Shown: positions 38,086 through 48,458 of the stretch, in pieces
How positions within the stretch are numbered: position 1 is the stretch's first letter
Layout: every line of letters begins with the position of its first letter
Assembly: GCF_014202765.1 (NCBI RefSeq)
Contig: NZ_JACHHN010000004.1
Coordinates: forward strand, 1-64,000
Length of the DNA: 64,000 nt
Source of the DNA: Silvimonas terrae
Lineage (GTDB): Bacteria; Pseudomonadota; Gammaproteobacteria; Burkholderiales; Chitinibacteraceae
Direction of reading: 5' to 3'
Notes under the pieces: generated by a model
The model's input: only the letters and a program-made list of their open reading frames with translations
What the model was told of the DNA's origin: nothing
The model's database searches: none
Made by a program: the position numbers and the translations under genes

Positions 38086-39021
38086 TTATTTCTGAAAACG
38101 GAAGCACTGGTGAATGCGCTTGTTGCGGAAGTCTTCCGGCACCGATTGCTCGCTGATATCCTGGCACAACGGCTTGAGCGCATCGTCCATCTTGAAGGTG
38201 CGCAAGTTGTTGGAAAAATACAGCACACCACCGGGGTGCAGCATATCCAGACAGCTTTCCACCATCCAGCGATGATCGCGCTGCACATCCAGCACGCCCT
38301 GCATTTTCTTGGAATTGGAAAATGACGGTGGGTCCAGAATGATCAGATCGTATTTCCAGCCACCATCCAGGGTTTCTTCCAGGTACTGCAACACGTCCCC
38401 GCGTACGCGGCGGTGCTGCGGGCCTTCAAAACCGTTGAGTGCCATATTGCGACCGGTCCAGTCCAGATAGGTATTGGACAGATCCACCGATGTGGTGGCC
38501 TTGGCGCCGCCGGCAGCGGCGTACACGCTGAACGAGCCGGTATAACAGAAGAGATTAAGTACACGCTTGCCGGCAGCTTCTTCGCGCACGCGCTGGCGGG
38601 TGTTGCGGTGATCCAGAAAAAGGCCCGTATCCAGGTAAGCATCCAGGTTCACCAGAAACTTGAGGCCGCGCTCGGACACTACAAACTGCTCGCCTTCGGC
38701 TTCATTTTTCTCGTATTGGGTCACGCCCCGCTGACGCGCACGTGTCTTGATGGCGACCAGATCTTCATCAATCCCCAAGGCGTCCGCCGTGGCGTACCAG
38801 ATATCCGACAACCACTCTTCATGCGCGCCTTCGGTCTGCACCCAGCCGGTATCGTATTCCTGCAACTGCACATGGCCGTCATACCAGTCCACGATGACCG
38901 GAAACTCCGGTACGTCGCGGTCATAAAGACGAAAGCAAGTAAGGTCTTCGCGCCGCGCCCATTTAGAGAGGCGCTTGAAATTCTTGGCGAGCCGATTGCT
39001 GTAACTGGCGATATCAGGCAT
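38086..39021 (-). CDS. rlmK: 23S rRNA (guanine-2069-N7)-methyltransferase RlmK, stand-alone
   Basis: The 311-residue sequence corresponds to the C-terminal (RlmK) half of E. coli RlmKL, starting at SNRLAKNFKRLSKWARRE. It contains the PUA-like lead, then the SAM domain with LNLFCYTGSFSVYAA, the acidic TSVDLSNTYLDW and the catalytic loop DPPSFSNSK. In enterobacteria this activity is fused to RlmL (m2G2445); here the RlmL half is absent and must be elsewhere. Assignment rests on this whole-length similarity. It is upstream of the transglycosylase gene and downstream of coaD. Confidence 0.85.
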   Translation of the reverse strand: MPDIASYSNRLAKNFKRLSKWARREDLTCFRLYDRDVPEFPVIVDWYDGHVQLQEYDTGWVQTEGAHEEWLSDIWYATADALGIDEDLVAIKTRARQRGVTQYEKNEAEGEQFVVSERGLKFLVNLDAYLDTGLFLDHRNTRQRVREEAAGKRVLNLFCYTGSFSVYAAAGGAKATTSVDLSNTYLDWTGRNMALNGFEGPQHRRVRGDVLQYLEETLDGGWKYDLIILDPPSFSNSKKMQGVLDVQRDHRWMVESCLDMLHPGGVLYFSNNLRTFKMDDALKPLCQDISEQSVPEDFRNKRIHQCFRFQK

Positions 39022-39149
39022 CTAACACACTATCCATTAGTCATGCCGCCGATCGGGCTGCATGTTCTTTGACACAAAAAATTAACCGGCAGCCGGGAGT
39101 GTTTTCCCTGTAACCGCCGGTCGGTTGTTGCTGTCTGACAACAGCCTGG

Positions 39150-39647
39150 CTAGCGCTGCCGACCTGACAAGGCCAGCAAGCGTTTGAACACCGGTTCGGG
39201 CACATATTGCCCCACCACGTCTTCCCAGCCAGCCGGCCCGACAAGACCTTTGACCATGGTCGAGCTGACCTCCGCAATCTCACGCGGGGGCATCAGGAAA
39301 ATGGTGTCGATATGCGGCGCCAGATCGGCGTTGACGTAGCGCATTTTGCGCTCAAACTCATAATCGGCGGCCTCACGGATGCCACGGATGATGTAGTCCG
39401 CATTCAGGTCACGCGCGTAATCGACCAGGAAGCGGTTCTCGAAACACTCCACCCGCAGATTGGGTAAATGCTGGGTAGCCTCACGCAACATGGCCAGTCT
39501 TTCGTCCACGCTGAAGGTGTACCGTTTGTCAGGATTCTCACCGATAGCGACTACCATCTCGTCAAACAGACGGACGCCATGTTCAATCATCCAGAGGTGA
39601 CCGTTAGTCACCGGATCGAAGCTACCGGCATAAACACCACGCCGCAT
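39150..39647 (-). CDS. coaD: Pantetheine-phosphate adenylyltransferase
   Basis: The fourth step of coenzyme A synthesis, joining 4'-phosphopantetheine to AMP. The 165-residue protein has nucleotidyltransferase motif TNGH in [15 protein letters not shown] and the C-terminal block [24 protein letters not shown] is a clear ribosome binding site for the ATG at 39647. It is divergent from the periplasmic binding-protein gene. Confidence 0.95.
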   Translation of the reverse strand: MRRGVYAGSFDPVTNGHLWMIEHGVRLFDEMVVAIGENPDKRYTFSVDERLAMLREATQHLPNLRVECFENRFLVDYARDLNADYIIRGIREAADYEFERKMRYVNADLAPHIDTIFLMPPREIAEVSSTMVKGLVGPAGWEDVVGQYVPEPVFKRLLALSGRQR

Positions 39648-39775
39648 GTCATTTCCTTTCCAGACGCGAGTCGCCACTATAACATCACCCAATGTTAAAC
39701 CAGGATGACTTGAAGAAATCGGGTCCACGGTTTTACACGAAGTCCACAAAAAACAAGACGAGTTGGGGGAGATCC

Positions 39776-40900
39776 ATGATTCTGCGCAATGTCCTGCTCA
39801 CGCTGGCATTGATGACTACGGCTACCTCACAGGCCGACATCAATATCGGTGAGTCTGTTCCCACATCCGGGCTGGCCGGTGACACCGGCAAGGCCCTGGC
39901 TCTGGGTGCATCTATCTACTTTGGTCGCGTTAATGCCCAGGGCGGCATCAACGGCGAACCGATCAACCTGATCACCCGCGACGACGGCTACGACGCTACC
40001 CGCACCCTGGCCAACACGCACGACCTGATTGAAAAAGAAAACGCAGTTGCCCTGATTGGTTACTACGGCACCACGCCAATGCAAGAACTGATCAAGGCCA
40101 AACTCCTCGATAACGCCGGTATTGCGCTGGTTGGCGCATATTCTGGCGCCGACAGCATCCGCACGCCTGGCAGCCCGTTCTTCTTCCAGACTCGCGCCAG
40201 TTATACGGACGAGATCGAACGCATTGTGTCTTTGCTCAATGACCACCTTGGCGTGACCCGCATTGCGGTTGTGGCGCAAAAGGATGGCTTTGGCGAGGCC
40301 GGCTACACCGCGCTCAAGAACGAACTGGCCAAACGCAAGCTGACGCTGGCCGGCGAAGCCTGGTACGACAAGACCTCGGGCGACACCAACAGCGCCGCGC
40401 AGGCGCTGGCCAAAATCAATCCGGAAGCGATCGTGATGGTGGCGATCTCCAAGCCGGCGGCCACGTTTACCAAGCAATACAAGGCGCTGGGCGGCACGTC
40501 GCAGCTGTATGGGCTGTCACCCATCCAGTATGATGAAGTCACCAAAGCCGTTGGGGTGGGTACCGCGCATGGCATTGGCTTGTCGCAGGTGTTTCCGGCG
40601 CCAACCAATGCGCAGCTCAAGCTGATCCGGGATTTCCAGAAAGATGCCGAACCCTTCCTGAAAACCGGTGATTACCCGAGCTACGCCTTGCTGGAAGGAT
40701 ATATCTCGGCGCGCCTGTTGACCGAGGCCATCAAGCGTGCCGGTAAAAACCCGACCCGCGCCAGCGTGTACACCGCGCTGTCGAACATGCGCAAGTTTGA
40801 TCTGGGTGGATTCACCGTCGACTTCACCGACAAGCGTCGACTGGGTTCCAACTTTGTCGAGCTGACCATGATCTCGCCAACGGGGACGCTGACACGCTGA
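39776..40900 (+). CDS. Periplasmic binding protein, branched-chain amino acid (LivJ-like) type
   Basis: A 374-residue type I periplasmic binding protein with a signal peptide (about 1-20) and family features [29 protein letters not shown] and the [14 protein letters not shown] block. No permease or ATPase gene is nearby, so it is an orphan and may work with a distant transporter or as a ligand sensor. GGGGAGAT precedes the ATG at 39776. It ends at a strong terminator. Confidence 0.87.
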   Translation: MILRNVLLTLALMTTATSQADINIGESVPTSGLAGDTGKALALGASIYFGRVNAQGGINGEPINLITRDDGYDATRTLANTHDLIEKENAVALIGYYGTTPMQELIKAKLLDNAGIALVGAYSGADSIRTPGSPFFFQTRASYTDEIERIVSLLNDHLGVTRIAVVAQKDGFGEAGYTALKNELAKRKLTLAGEAWYDKTSGDTNSAAQALAKINPEAIVMVAISKPAATFTKQYKALGGTSQLYGLSPIQYDEVTKAVGVGTAHGIGLSQVFPAPTNAQLKLIRDFQKDAEPFLKTGDYPSYALLEGYISARLLTEAIKRAGKNPTRASVYTALSNMRKFDLGGFTVDFTDKRRLGSNFVELTMISPTGTLTR

Positions 40901-40925
40901 TCTGCCAGCAGGAGCAAGCTGTACC

Positions 40926-40953
40926 AAAAACCGGCCCAAGGGCCGGTTTTTTT
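40926..40953 (+). terminator. Terminator after the orphan binding-protein gene
   Basis: AAAAACCGGCCC-AA-GGGCCGGTTTTT with extra T residues: 12-bp perfect arms and a very short 2-nt nominal loop. Confidence 0.85.
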
Positions 40954-41082
40954 CATATTTTGCCGGCATCTTCCTACAACAGCTTGCGGCAAAGACGATG
41001 CAACCTCAGCCGGGTTCTTTGCGTCCAATGAACAGGGTCATTGGCCCTTCATAGCGAAAAAACGCGACAAGGAGAACACACC

Positions 41083-41502
41083 ATGACACGCATCCAGTCC
41101 CTTCTGGCGCTGTGCGCCCTGCCCTTGGCCATTTACACCGGCCAGGCGCTTGCCGAAGACATGGCGCAAGCGCTGCAACCGCAACAAACCGAAAACGGCG
41201 GCAGCTTTATCACGGGCGGCGTGGGCGATGAAGAAATGGCCCAGCTCAAATCGACCCGCGCCGACTACAACCTGCATGTCCTGTTTACCGGCAAGAGCGG
41301 CGAGTTCCAGTCTGGCGTGAAGGTGCAGATCGCCAACACCAAGGGCGATGTGGTGCTCGATACCACGACCACCGGCCCGTATCTGTACGCCAAACTGCCG
41401 GCGGGCAAATACAAGATCAACGCCACGCTGGATGACCGCACGCAAAGCCGCAGTGTACAACTGGCCGGCCGTAGCGGCGGTGATACGCATATTGTGTTTT
41501 GA
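41083..41502 (+). CDS. Exported carboxypeptidase-regulatory-like domain protein
   Basis: A 139-residue secreted protein with a signal peptide (about 1-24). The single beta-sandwich domain is of the carboxypeptidase-regulatory/DUF2606-like kind (VKVQIANTKGDVVLDTTTTG, LPAGKYKINATLDD). Such domains often occur in larger surface proteins; here it stands alone with a lead peptide. Function unknown. AAGGAGA is an excellent ribosome binding site. It shares a terminator with convergent gltD. Confidence 0.78.
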   Translation: MTRIQSLLALCALPLAIYTGQALAEDMAQALQPQQTENGGSFITGGVGDEEMAQLKSTRADYNLHVLFTGKSGEFQSGVKVQIANTKGDVVLDTTTTGPYLYAKLPAGKYKINATLDDRTQSRSVQLAGRSGGDTHIVF

Positions 41503-41536
41503 ACTGCTGAATTGCTTCCGTTGCGTACATCCATAA

Positions 41537-41564
41537 AAAAAGCCTCCACACGTGGAGGCTTTTT
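41537..41564. terminator. Bidirectional terminator between the exported protein and gltD
   Basis: AAAAAGCCTCCAC and GTGGAGGCTTTTT form a 13-bp stem across a 2-nt centre. Confidence 0.88.
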
Positions 41565-41585
41565 CATACGGCATAGCCTGGCTGC

Positions 41586-43052
41586 TTAACGCGGCAGCAA
41601 CGTAGAACTCATCAGGAATGCATCGACTTCACGCGCAGCCTGGCGACCTTCGCGGATCGCCCAGACCACCAGCGATTGACCACGACGCACGTCACCCGCG
41701 GCGAAGACTTTCTCGACGTTGGTGGCGTAGCAGCCAGCGCCGTCCGTGGTGGCTTTGGCGTTGCCGCGACCATCACGCTCGACCCCGAAGCCTTCCAGAA
41801 TGCTGGCGATCGGGTTGGTAAAGCCCATGGCCAGGAATACGAGATCAGCTTTGATCGTAAATTCGCTGCCCGGCACTTCTACCGGCTTGCCGGCTTGCCA
41901 TTCCAGACGCACGCACTTGATAGCGGTCAGCTTACCGTTTTCGCCAATGAACTCTTTGGTCATCACGGAGAAGTCACGTTCCACGCCTTCGTCATGGCTA
42001 GACGACGTGCGCAGTTTCACCGGCCAGTACGGCCAGGTGATGGACTTGTTCTCTTGCTCCGGCGGCATCGGCATCACTTCCAGCTGCGTCACGGCGACAG
42101 CGCCATGACGGTTGGAGGTGCCCACACAGTCAGAACCGGTATCGCCACCACCAATCACCACCACATGCTTGCCAGTGGCGCTGATCGGGTTCGGGGCGTC
42201 GCCCGCAACGGTCTTGTTCTGCGGAATCAAGAACTCCAGCGCGTAATGCACGCCCGCCAGTTCACGACCCGGTACCGGCAGATCACGCGGTACTTCAGAG
42301 CCACCAGTCAGGATCACGGCATCGAACTCGGCCTTGAGCTGGTCCGGGCTGATCACGGTGGTGGCATCGTTGACGATACCGGCCGGCAGTTTGCCGTCCA
42401 CCGCCACCAGCGTGCGGGTGCGGAACACCACGCCTTCGGCTTCCATTTGCGTCATGCGACGATCAATGACGCTCTTTTCCAGCTTGAAGTCTGGAATGCC
42501 ATAACGCAGCAAGCCACCGACGCGGTCGTTCTTTTCGAACACGGTCACGCTGTGACCGGCGCGTGCCAGTTGCTGGGCGGCGGCCATACCGGCCGGGCCG
42601 GAACCGACGATGGCAACGGTCTTGCCGGTTTTCACCGGGGCGATCTGTGGCGCGATCCAGTTGTTTTCCCAGCCCTTGTCGACGATGTAACGCTCAATGG
42701 ACTTAATGCCCACCGGGTCAGCATTGATGCCAAGGGTACAGGCGGCTTCACACGGTGCCGGACAGATGCGGCCGGTGAACTCCGGGAAGTTGTTGGTCGA
42801 GTGCAGTACGCTCAGCGCTTCTTGCCAGTTGCCGCGGTAAACCAGATCGTTCCAGTCCGGAATGATGTTGTTCACCGGGCAGCCGTTGTTGCAGAACGGA
42901 ATGCCACAATCCATGCAACGCGCGCCTTGCGTTTTGGCGGCGTCATCCGCCAGACGCAGCACAAATTCTTTGTAGTGCGTGACACGTTCGGCAACCGGCG
43001 CGTAGCTCTCGGATACGCGCTCAAACTCGAGAAAACCTGTCGGCTTACCCAT
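41586..43052 (-). CDS. gltD: Glutamate synthase (NADPH) small subunit
   Basis: Passes electrons from NADPH through FAD and 4Fe-4S clusters to GltB for the synthesis of two glutamates from glutamine and 2-oxoglutarate. The 488-residue protein has N-terminal cluster cysteines in [22 protein letters not shown] motif GSGPAGMA and NADPH motif [11 protein letters not shown]. Its ATG shares a base with the gltB stop (TAATG), so the subunits are translationally coupled and made together. Confidence 0.96.
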   Translation of the reverse strand: MGKPTGFLEFERVSESYAPVAERVTHYKEFVLRLADDAAKTQGARCMDCGIPFCNNGCPVNNIIPDWNDLVYRGNWQEALSVLHSTNNFPEFTGRICPAPCEAACTLGINADPVGIKSIERYIVDKGWENNWIAPQIAPVKTGKTVAIVGSGPAGMAAAQQLARAGHSVTVFEKNDRVGGLLRYGIPDFKLEKSVIDRRMTQMEAEGVVFRTRTLVAVDGKLPAGIVNDATTVISPDQLKAEFDAVILTGGSEVPRDLPVPGRELAGVHYALEFLIPQNKTVAGDAPNPISATGKHVVVIGGGDTGSDCVGTSNRHGAVAVTQLEVMPMPPEQENKSITWPYWPVKLRTSSSHDEGVERDFSVMTKEFIGENGKLTAIKCVRLEWQAGKPVEVPGSEFTIKADLVFLAMGFTNPIASILEGFGVERDGRGNAKATTDGAGCYATNVEKVFAAGDVRRGQSLVVWAIREGRQAAREVDAFLMSSTLLPR

Positions 43053-46000
43053 TATGCGATCTCCTTTTGCGGGGCGCTGGCGGTAGCGGCCATGTCTTTC
43101 AGGGCACGGCGGTATTCGTTCGGGAACACTTTGACAAAGCGGGCACGGGCGGCCGGCCAGTCGGCCAGAATCGCCTTGGCGCGCGGACTGCCGGTCGCGG
43201 CCAGGTGTTGTTCCACCAGGGCCTTGAGCAGGGCTTCGTCCGCTTGACCACGGTGCTTGGGCTCATCGCCTTGCTCCGCTGCTGGCAGGACAGCTTCCAG
43301 CGCCACTTGCGCCATATTGCAGTGATCCGCGAAATCGCCATCCACGTCGTAGACGTAGGCAATACCACCAGACATCCCCGCCGCAAAGTTGCGGCCAGTC
43401 TTGCCCAGCACCACAACCGTACCGCCGGTCATGTATTCACAACCGTGATCGCCGGTGCCTTCCACTACGGCGGTCGCGCCGGAGTTACGCACGGCAAAAC
43501 GCTCGCCACCGACACCGGCCAGGAAGGCTTCGCCTTCGGTCGCGCCGTACAGCACGGTGTTGCCGCAGATGATGTTGTCTGCGGTGTAACCGGCAAAGTT
43601 GGCGTTCGGACGAATGATGATGCGGCCGCCAGACAAACCCTTGCCCACGTAGTCGTTACCTTCGCCCACCAGGTCAAACGTCACACCCTTGGCGAGGAAC
43701 GCGGCAAAGCTCTGACCAGCGGTGCCGTTCAGGGTGACGTGGATGGTGTCGTCCGGCAGACCCTTGTGGCCATAACGGGCCGCCACCGCGCCAGAGAGCA
43801 TCGAACCGGCAGTGCGGTTGATGTTCTTGATGCTGGTGGTGATGCTAACCTTCTCGCCTTTTTCCAGCGCCGGAGCGGCTTGCGCCAGCAACTGGTTGTC
43901 CAGCGCCTTTTCCAGAGCGTGGTCCTGGTTTTCCACGTGCAGACGGGCCACGGAAGCGGGCACATCCGGCTGATGGAATACGCGGCTGAAGTCCAGACCT
44001 TGAGCCTTCCAGTGTTCGATACCGGCGCGCTTGTCCAGGAGGTCAGCACGGCCGACCAGCTCGTCAAACTTGCGTACACCCAGCTTGGCCATGATTTCAC
44101 GCACTTCTTCCGCAACGAAGAAGAAGTAGTTCACCACGTGTTCCGGCTGGCCGGAGAAGCGCTTGCGCAGTTCCGGATCTTGCGTCGCCACGCCCACCGG
44201 GCAGGTGTTCAGGTGGCACTTGCGCATCATGATGCAGCCTTCGACGACCAGCGGCGCGGTGGCAAAGCCGAATTCATCCGCCCCCAGGAGCGCGCCGATC
44301 ACGACGTCACGACCGGTCTTCATCTGACCATCCACCTGCACGCGGACACGGCCGCGCAACTGGTTCAGCACCAGCGTCTGCTGGGTTTCAGCCAGACCCA
44401 GTTCCCACGAGGTGCCGGCATGCTTGATGGAAGACAACGGCGATGCGCCGGTACCACCGTCATGACCTGCCACCACAATGTGGTCAGCCTTGGCCTTGGC
44501 CACACCGGCCGCCACAGTGCCGATACCCACCTCGGATACCAGCTTGACGGAGATGGAAGCCTTGCGGTTCACGTTCTTCAGATCGTGGATCAGCTGCGCC
44601 AGATCTTCAATCGAATAGATGTCGTGGTGCGGCGGCGGCGAGATCAGACCCACGCCCGGTACCGAGTGACGCAGGAAGCCGATGTATTCGGAGACCTTGT
44701 GACCCGGCAACTGGCCGCCTTCACCTGGCTTGGCGCCTTGTGCCATCTTGATCTGGATCTGGTCCGCGTTGACCAGATATTCAGTCGTCACACCAAAACG
44801 GCCGGACGCAACCTGCTTGATGGCCGAACGCAGGCTGTCACCTTCCTTGAAGGTGTAGTCACGCTCGATACGGCCCTTGCCGATCACTTCAGACAACTTT
44901 TCACCCGCCTTGAGCGGAATGAAACGACGTGCATCTTCACCGCCTTCACCCGTGTTCGACTTGCCGCCGATCCGGTTCATGGCGATAGCCAGCGTGGTGT
45001 GCGCTTCGGTCGAGATCGAACCGAGCGACATCGCGCCAGTGGCAAAGCGCTTGACGATGTCCTTGGCTGGCTCGACTTCATCCAGCGGCACGGCATCGCC
45101 AATTGCGCTGAATTCAAACAAGCCACGCAGGGCCAGGTGACGCTTGGTCTGATCGTTGATCAGCGCTGCGTATTCCTTGTATGTATCGGTCTTGCCGGTA
45201 CGGGTGGCGTGTTGCAGCTTGGCGATCGAATCCGGCGTCCATAGGTGTTCTTCACCGCGAATACGGAAAGCGTAATCACCGCCGGCATCCAGCGCGTTAG
45301 CCAGCACCGGGTCAGCCGAGAACGCAGCCTGATGCAGCTTGAAGGCTTCTTCAGCGACTTCAAACAGACCCAGACCTTCGATGTTGGACGGGGTGCCGGT
45401 GAAGTACTTGTTCACCAGCGACTTCTTCAGGCCAACCGCTTCAAAGATTTGTGCGCCGGTATAGGACATGTAGGTGGAAATGCCCATCTTGGACATCACC
45501 TTCATCAGGCCCTTGCCGATCGCCTTGATGTAATGCTTCTGGTACTTGGCAGCGGTTTCTGCGTCGCCACCGGCCATATCGGCCAGGGTAGCCATCGCCA
45601 GGTACGGGTGAACGGCTTCTGCGCCGAACCCGCCCAGCAAGGCAAAGTGGTGGGTTTCGCGCGCAGAACCGGTTTCAACCACCAGACCAGTGCTGGTACG
45701 CAGACCTTCATTCACCAGATGCAGGTGAATGCTGGAGGTCGCCAGCAGCGCCGGGATCGCGACATTGTTGCGATCCATCTTGCGGTCAGACACGATCAGG
45801 ATGTTGGCACCGCTCTTGACGGCATCTTCAGCTTCAGCAGCCAGCGACGCGAGGCGAGCCTCGATACCTGCCGGGCCCCATGCCGCCGGATAACAGATAT
45901 CCAGTTCGTGCGAGCGGAACTTGCCACCGGTGTACTTGCCGATGTGGCGGATCTTCTCGATATCGCCAGCCGACAGCACCGGCTGGGAGACTTCCAGACG

Positions 46001-47692
46001 GATCGGCGGGTTGATGTCGGACGGGTCCAGCAGATTGGGCTTGGGACCAATGAACGACACCAGCGACATCACCAGATCTTCACGGATCGGGTCAATCGGC
46101 GGGTTGGTGACCTGCGCAAACAGTTGCTTGAAATAGGCGTAGAGCGGCTTGGCCTTGTTCGACAACACGGTCAGCGCGGCATCGTTACCCATCGAGCCGG
46201 TGCCTTCTTCGCCCAGCTTGGCCATCGGCTCCAGAATGAACTTGATGTCTTCCTGGGTGTAACCAAAAGCTTGCTGGCAATCGAGCACGGTGGAACAGGG
46301 CGCGCCCGGCAGTTCGGTGGCGTCTTGCACTTCATCGAGCTTGATGCGGATCTTGCCAATCCATTCCTTGTACGGACGGGCATTGGCCAGCGACGACTTG
46401 ATCTCGGTGTCATCAATAATGCGGCCTTGTTCCAGATCGATCAGGAACATCTTGCCCGGTTGCAGGCGCCACTTCTTGTTGATGCGGCTGTCTTCGATCG
46501 GCAGTACGCCGGATTCAGACGCCATGACGACCAGATCGTCATTGGTGACCAGATAACGGGCCGGACGCAGACCGTTACGGTCCAGCGTGGCGCCAATCTG
46601 GCGGCCGTCGGTAAACGCCACGGCAGCGGGGCCGTCCCACGGCTCCATCATCGCGGCATGGTATTCGTAGAAGGCGCGACGGTTGTCGTCCATCAGCGTG
46701 TGTTTTTCCCACGCTTCCGGGATCATCATCATCATGGCCTGGGCCAGCGTGTAGCCGCCCATGACCAAGAGCTCCAGCGCGTTATCAAACGAGGCGGAGT
46801 CAGACTGGCCCGGATAAATCAGCGGCCAGACCTTTTCCAGGCTCTTGCCCAGCACCGGCGAGCTGATGGCTTTTTCACGCGCGGTAATCCAGTTCACGTT
46901 GCCGCGCACGGTGTTGATTTCACCGTTGTGGGCAATCATGCGGAACGGGTGTGCCAGATCCCAGGTCGGGAAGGTGTTGGTGGAGAAGCGCTGGTGTACG
47001 AGGGCCAGTGCAGAGACGCAACGGGCATCGGCCAGATCGTGGTAGTACTCACCCACTTGATCAGCCAGCAACAGGCCCTTGTAGTTCACGGTACGGGCCG
47101 AGAACGACGGGACATAGAATTCATGACCGTGAGTCAGCTTCAGCCGGCGGATCGCGTGGCTGGCCGACTTGCGGATAATGTAGAGCTTGCGTTCCAGCGC
47201 ATCGGTCACCAGCACGTCCGGGCCGCGGCCAACGAAAATCTGGCGGATCACCGGCTCTTTGGCGCGTACGGTCGGGGACATCGGCATGACGCGGTCGACT
47301 GGCACATCACGCCAGCCCAGCACCACCTGGCCTTCCACACGGACGGCACGCTCGATTTCTTCCTGACAGGCTTCGCGTGATGCGGCTTCCTGCGGCAGGA
47401 ACACCATACCCACGCCGTACTCACCGTATGGCGGCAGGGTCACGCCCTGGCGGGACATTTCTTCGCGATAAAGTGCATCCGGAATCTGGATCAGAATACC
47501 GGCGCCGTCGCCCTGGAGCGGGTCAGCGCCAACGGCGCCACGGTGATCCAGATTTTTCAGGATCAACAACCCTTGCTCGACGATCGAATGAGACTTCTGG
47601 CCCTTCATGTGGGCGACGAAACCAACGCCACAGGCGTCGTGTTCGTGTGCGGGATCGTACAACCCCTGCTGCTGGGGCATCACGTGATCCAT
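43052..47692 (-). CDS. gltB: Glutamate synthase (NADPH) large subunit
   Basis: The 1546-residue subunit carries an N-terminal glutaminase domain, whose propeptide is removed before the nucleophile Cys in HDACGVGF. A central domain and an FMN-binding synthase domain ([30 protein letters not shown]) follow, then 3Fe-4S cysteines in [11 protein letters not shown] and a C-terminal beta-helix with repeated glycine-rich turns. GAAGGAAAG precedes the start. The ATG at 47692 follows an in-frame GTG; either could be used. It leads the gltBD operon, preceded by an unusual structured leader. Confidence 0.96.
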   Translation of the reverse strand: MDHVMPQQQGLYDPAHEHDACGVGFVAHMKGQKSHSIVEQGLLILKNLDHRGAVGADPLQGDGAGILIQIPDALYREEMSRQGVTLPPYGEYGVGMVFLPQEAASREACQEEIERAVRVEGQVVLGWRDVPVDRVMPMSPTVRAKEPVIRQIFVGRGPDVLVTDALERKLYIIRKSASHAIRRLKLTHGHEFYVPSFSARTVNYKGLLLADQVGEYYHDLADARCVSALALVHQRFSTNTFPTWDLAHPFRMIAHNGEINTVRGNVNWITAREKAISSPVLGKSLEKVWPLIYPGQSDSASFDNALELLVMGGYTLAQAMMMMIPEAWEKHTLMDDNRRAFYEYHAAMMEPWDGPAAVAFTDGRQIGATLDRNGLRPARYLVTNDDLVVMASESGVLPIEDSRINKKWRLQPGKMFLIDLEQGRIIDDTEIKSSLANARPYKEWIGKIRIKLDEVQDATELPGAPCSTVLDCQQAFGYTQEDIKFILEPMAKLGEEGTGSMGNDAALTVLSNKAKPLYAYFKQLFAQVTNPPIDPIREDLVMSLVSFIGPKPNLLDPSDINPPIRLEVSQPVLSAGDIEKIRHIGKYTGGKFRSHELDICYPAAWGPAGIEARLASLAAEAEDAVKSGANILIVSDRKMDRNNVAIPALLATSSIHLHLVNEGLRTSTGLVVETGSARETHHFALLGGFGAEAVHPYLAMATLADMAGGDAETAAKYQKHYIKAIGKGLMKVMSKMGISTYMSYTGAQIFEAVGLKKSLVNKYFTGTPSNIEGLGLFEVAEEAFKLHQAAFSADPVLANALDAGGDYAFRIRGEEHLWTPDSIAKLQHATRTGKTDTYKEYAALINDQTKRHLALRGLFEFSAIGDAVPLDEVEPAKDIVKRFATGAMSLGSISTEAHTTLAIAMNRIGGKSNTGEGGEDARRFIPLKAGEKLSEVIGKGRIERDYTFKEGDSLRSAIKQVASGRFGVTTEYLVNADQIQIKMAQGAKPGEGGQLPGHKVSEYIGFLRHSVPGVGLISPPPHHDIYSIEDLAQLIHDLKNVNRKASISVKLVSEVGIGTVAAGVAKAKADHIVVAGHDGGTGASPLSSIKHAGTSWELGLAETQQTLVLNQLRGRVRVQVDGQMKTGRDVVIGALLGADEFGFATAPLVVEGCIMMRKCHLNTCPVGVATQDPELRKRFSGQPEHVVNYFFFVAEEVREIMAKLGVRKFDELVGRADLLDKRAGIEHWKAQGLDFSRVFHQPDVPASVARLHVENQDHALEKALDNQLLAQAAPALEKGEKVSITTSIKNINRTAGSMLSGAVAARYGHKGLPDDTIHVTLNGTAGQSFAAFLAKGVTFDLVGEGNDYVGKGLSGGRIIIRPNANFAGYTADNIICGNTVLYGATEGEAFLAGVGGERFAVRNSGATAVVEGTGDHGCEYMTGGTVVVLGKTGRNFAAGMSGGIAYVYDVDGDFADHCNMAQVALEAVLPAAEQGDEPKHRGQADEALLKALVEQHLAATGSPRAKAILADWPAARARFVKVFPNEYRRALKDMAATASAPQKEIA

Positions 47693-47761
47693 CACGGTCT
47701 TTCCTTCTGGCTAAGCGCACCCGATCCCGGTTCATCTCTCTCGGCGGGCGACGCACAGGTC

Positions 47762-47786
47762 AAAAAAGGCCGACATTGCGTCAGCC
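47762..47786 (-). terminator. Terminator-like hairpin in the gltB leader (candidate attenuator)
   Basis: Read on the minus strand, GGCTGAC-GCAAT-GTCGGCC-TTTTTT is a 7-bp stem (one G-U pair) followed by six T residues, about 70 nt upstream of the gltB start. Within a 5' leader this is the arrangement of a transcription attenuator. A minimal reading frame, MIIELSEPG (47810-47781), ends with its stop codon in the 5' arm, but has no good ribosome binding site. Confidence 0.6.
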
Positions 47787-47844
47787 TGGTTCCGATAGTT
47801 CGATAATCATCTACAGGGGTCGAGCGGCTAGTCCGGATCTCACG

Positions 47845-47881
47845 GAGCTGGCGTCGACGAGGCTGGCGGGGTAGCCAGCTC
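47845..47881 (-). promoter_or_regulatory. Alternative stem-forming segment in the gltB leader
   Basis: The complementary blocks are GAGCTGGC (47881-47874, minus strand), GCCAGC (47867-47862) and GCCAGCTC (47852-47845). The first can pair with either of the others, 6 bp or 8 bp. CAGCC beside the middle block could also pair with GGCTG of the downstream terminator arm, giving an antiterminator. Confidence 0.45.
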
Positions 47882-47920
47882 ACGGTGCGCGAGCGCGTTG
47901 GTATAACGCAGCGCACAAAA

Positions 47921-47937
47921 TGGCAATTATATTGCCA
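47921..47937 (-). promoter_or_regulatory. Dyad overlapping a TATAAT -10 box, candidate gltB promoter/operator
   Basis: TGGCAAT-TAT-ATTGCCA is a perfect 7-3-7 inverted repeat. On the minus strand its centre reads TATAAT (47931-47926). A regulator bound here would cover the promoter. No clear -35 box is visible. The implied leader to the gltB start is about 225 nt. Confidence 0.5.
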
Positions 47938-47959
47938 GAAATTCTGCCCTGATCAGAGG

Positions 47960-47977
47960 CATTTTTTCGAAAAAATG
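47960..47977. promoter_or_regulatory. 18-bp perfect palindrome CATTTTTTCGAAAAAATG
   Basis: A fully self-complementary 18-bp sequence, upstream of the candidate gltB promoter. It could be a regulator site or a DNA-bending A-tract. Confidence 0.4.
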
Positions 47978-48178
47978 ACAGAAAACGGTGCAAACCCGGC
48001 ACGTTTGTCGGGAAACCGTTGTATGTTTGTCAACATGTTCCGACTACATAATTCGATGTAGGCGCGGTGTCAGTCACAAATCAGCAAACTACATCTGTTA
48101 TGCGCTTGTGATTTTTACCCCTGCAACGAAGTGCTTGATGGGTATCAATACACAGAAATCATGCAGTCATCATGCTCC

Positions 48179-48197
48179 AATAATGAGAATGATTCTT
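48179..48197. promoter_or_regulatory. Fur box upstream of feoAB
   Basis: AATAATGAGAATGATTCTT matches 14 of 19 positions of the Fur consensus GATAATGATAATCATTATC and ends 16 nt before the feoA start, where Fur with ferrous iron would block transcription. Confidence 0.75.
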
Positions 48198-48213
48198 GAG
48201 AGCGAGATGCCCC

Positions 48214-48456
48214 ATGTGTCCCCTGTTCGAGCTGTCGCTGCAAACGCCCGCCCGCGTATTAAAACTACATACTCCTGCCGACCTCACCCAGCGCCTGTGT
48301 GCACTCGGTTTACGCCCGGGGCGGGAGGTCACGGTGTTGCGGCGGGGTTGGCTGGGCGGTCCGCTGCAACTACGCATAGGCAGCACTGAACTGATGTTGC
48401 GGCGTGAACATGCTCGCGCCATTGTTGTAGAAACCCTGCCCGTTCAGGAGGGTTGA
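48214..48456 (+). CDS. feoA: Ferrous iron transport protein FeoA
   Basis: An 80-residue SH3-like cytoplasmic protein that supports FeoB. RLCALGLRPGREVTVLRRGWLGGPLQLRIG is spread over residues 30-60, and the closing ELMLRREHARAI is typical. I chose the ATG at 48214 rather than an upstream TTG inside the Fur box. It is followed after 2 nt by feoB; a FeoC gene is not seen. Confidence 0.92.
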   Translation: MCPLFELSLQTPARVLKLHTPADLTQRLCALGLRPGREVTVLRRGWLGGPLQLRIGSTELMLRREHARAIVVETLPVQEG

Positions 48457-48458
48457 TC

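Larger units (their letters stand above)
47693..48213. other. Intergenic/leader region between gltB and feoA
   Basis: About 520 nt without a convincing gene. The gltB side holds the candidate promoter and attenuator-like leader. The middle has two AT-rich palindromes, and the feoA side has a Fur box. Each is listed separately. Confidence 0.7.

Noticed and set aside
41676-47380. Very long plus-strand open frames (over 500-700 codons) opposite gltD and gltB
   Set aside because: They are mirror frames of conserved coding sequence in GC-rich DNA, with no recognisable domain, and the minus-strand GltB/GltD motifs are unambiguous.
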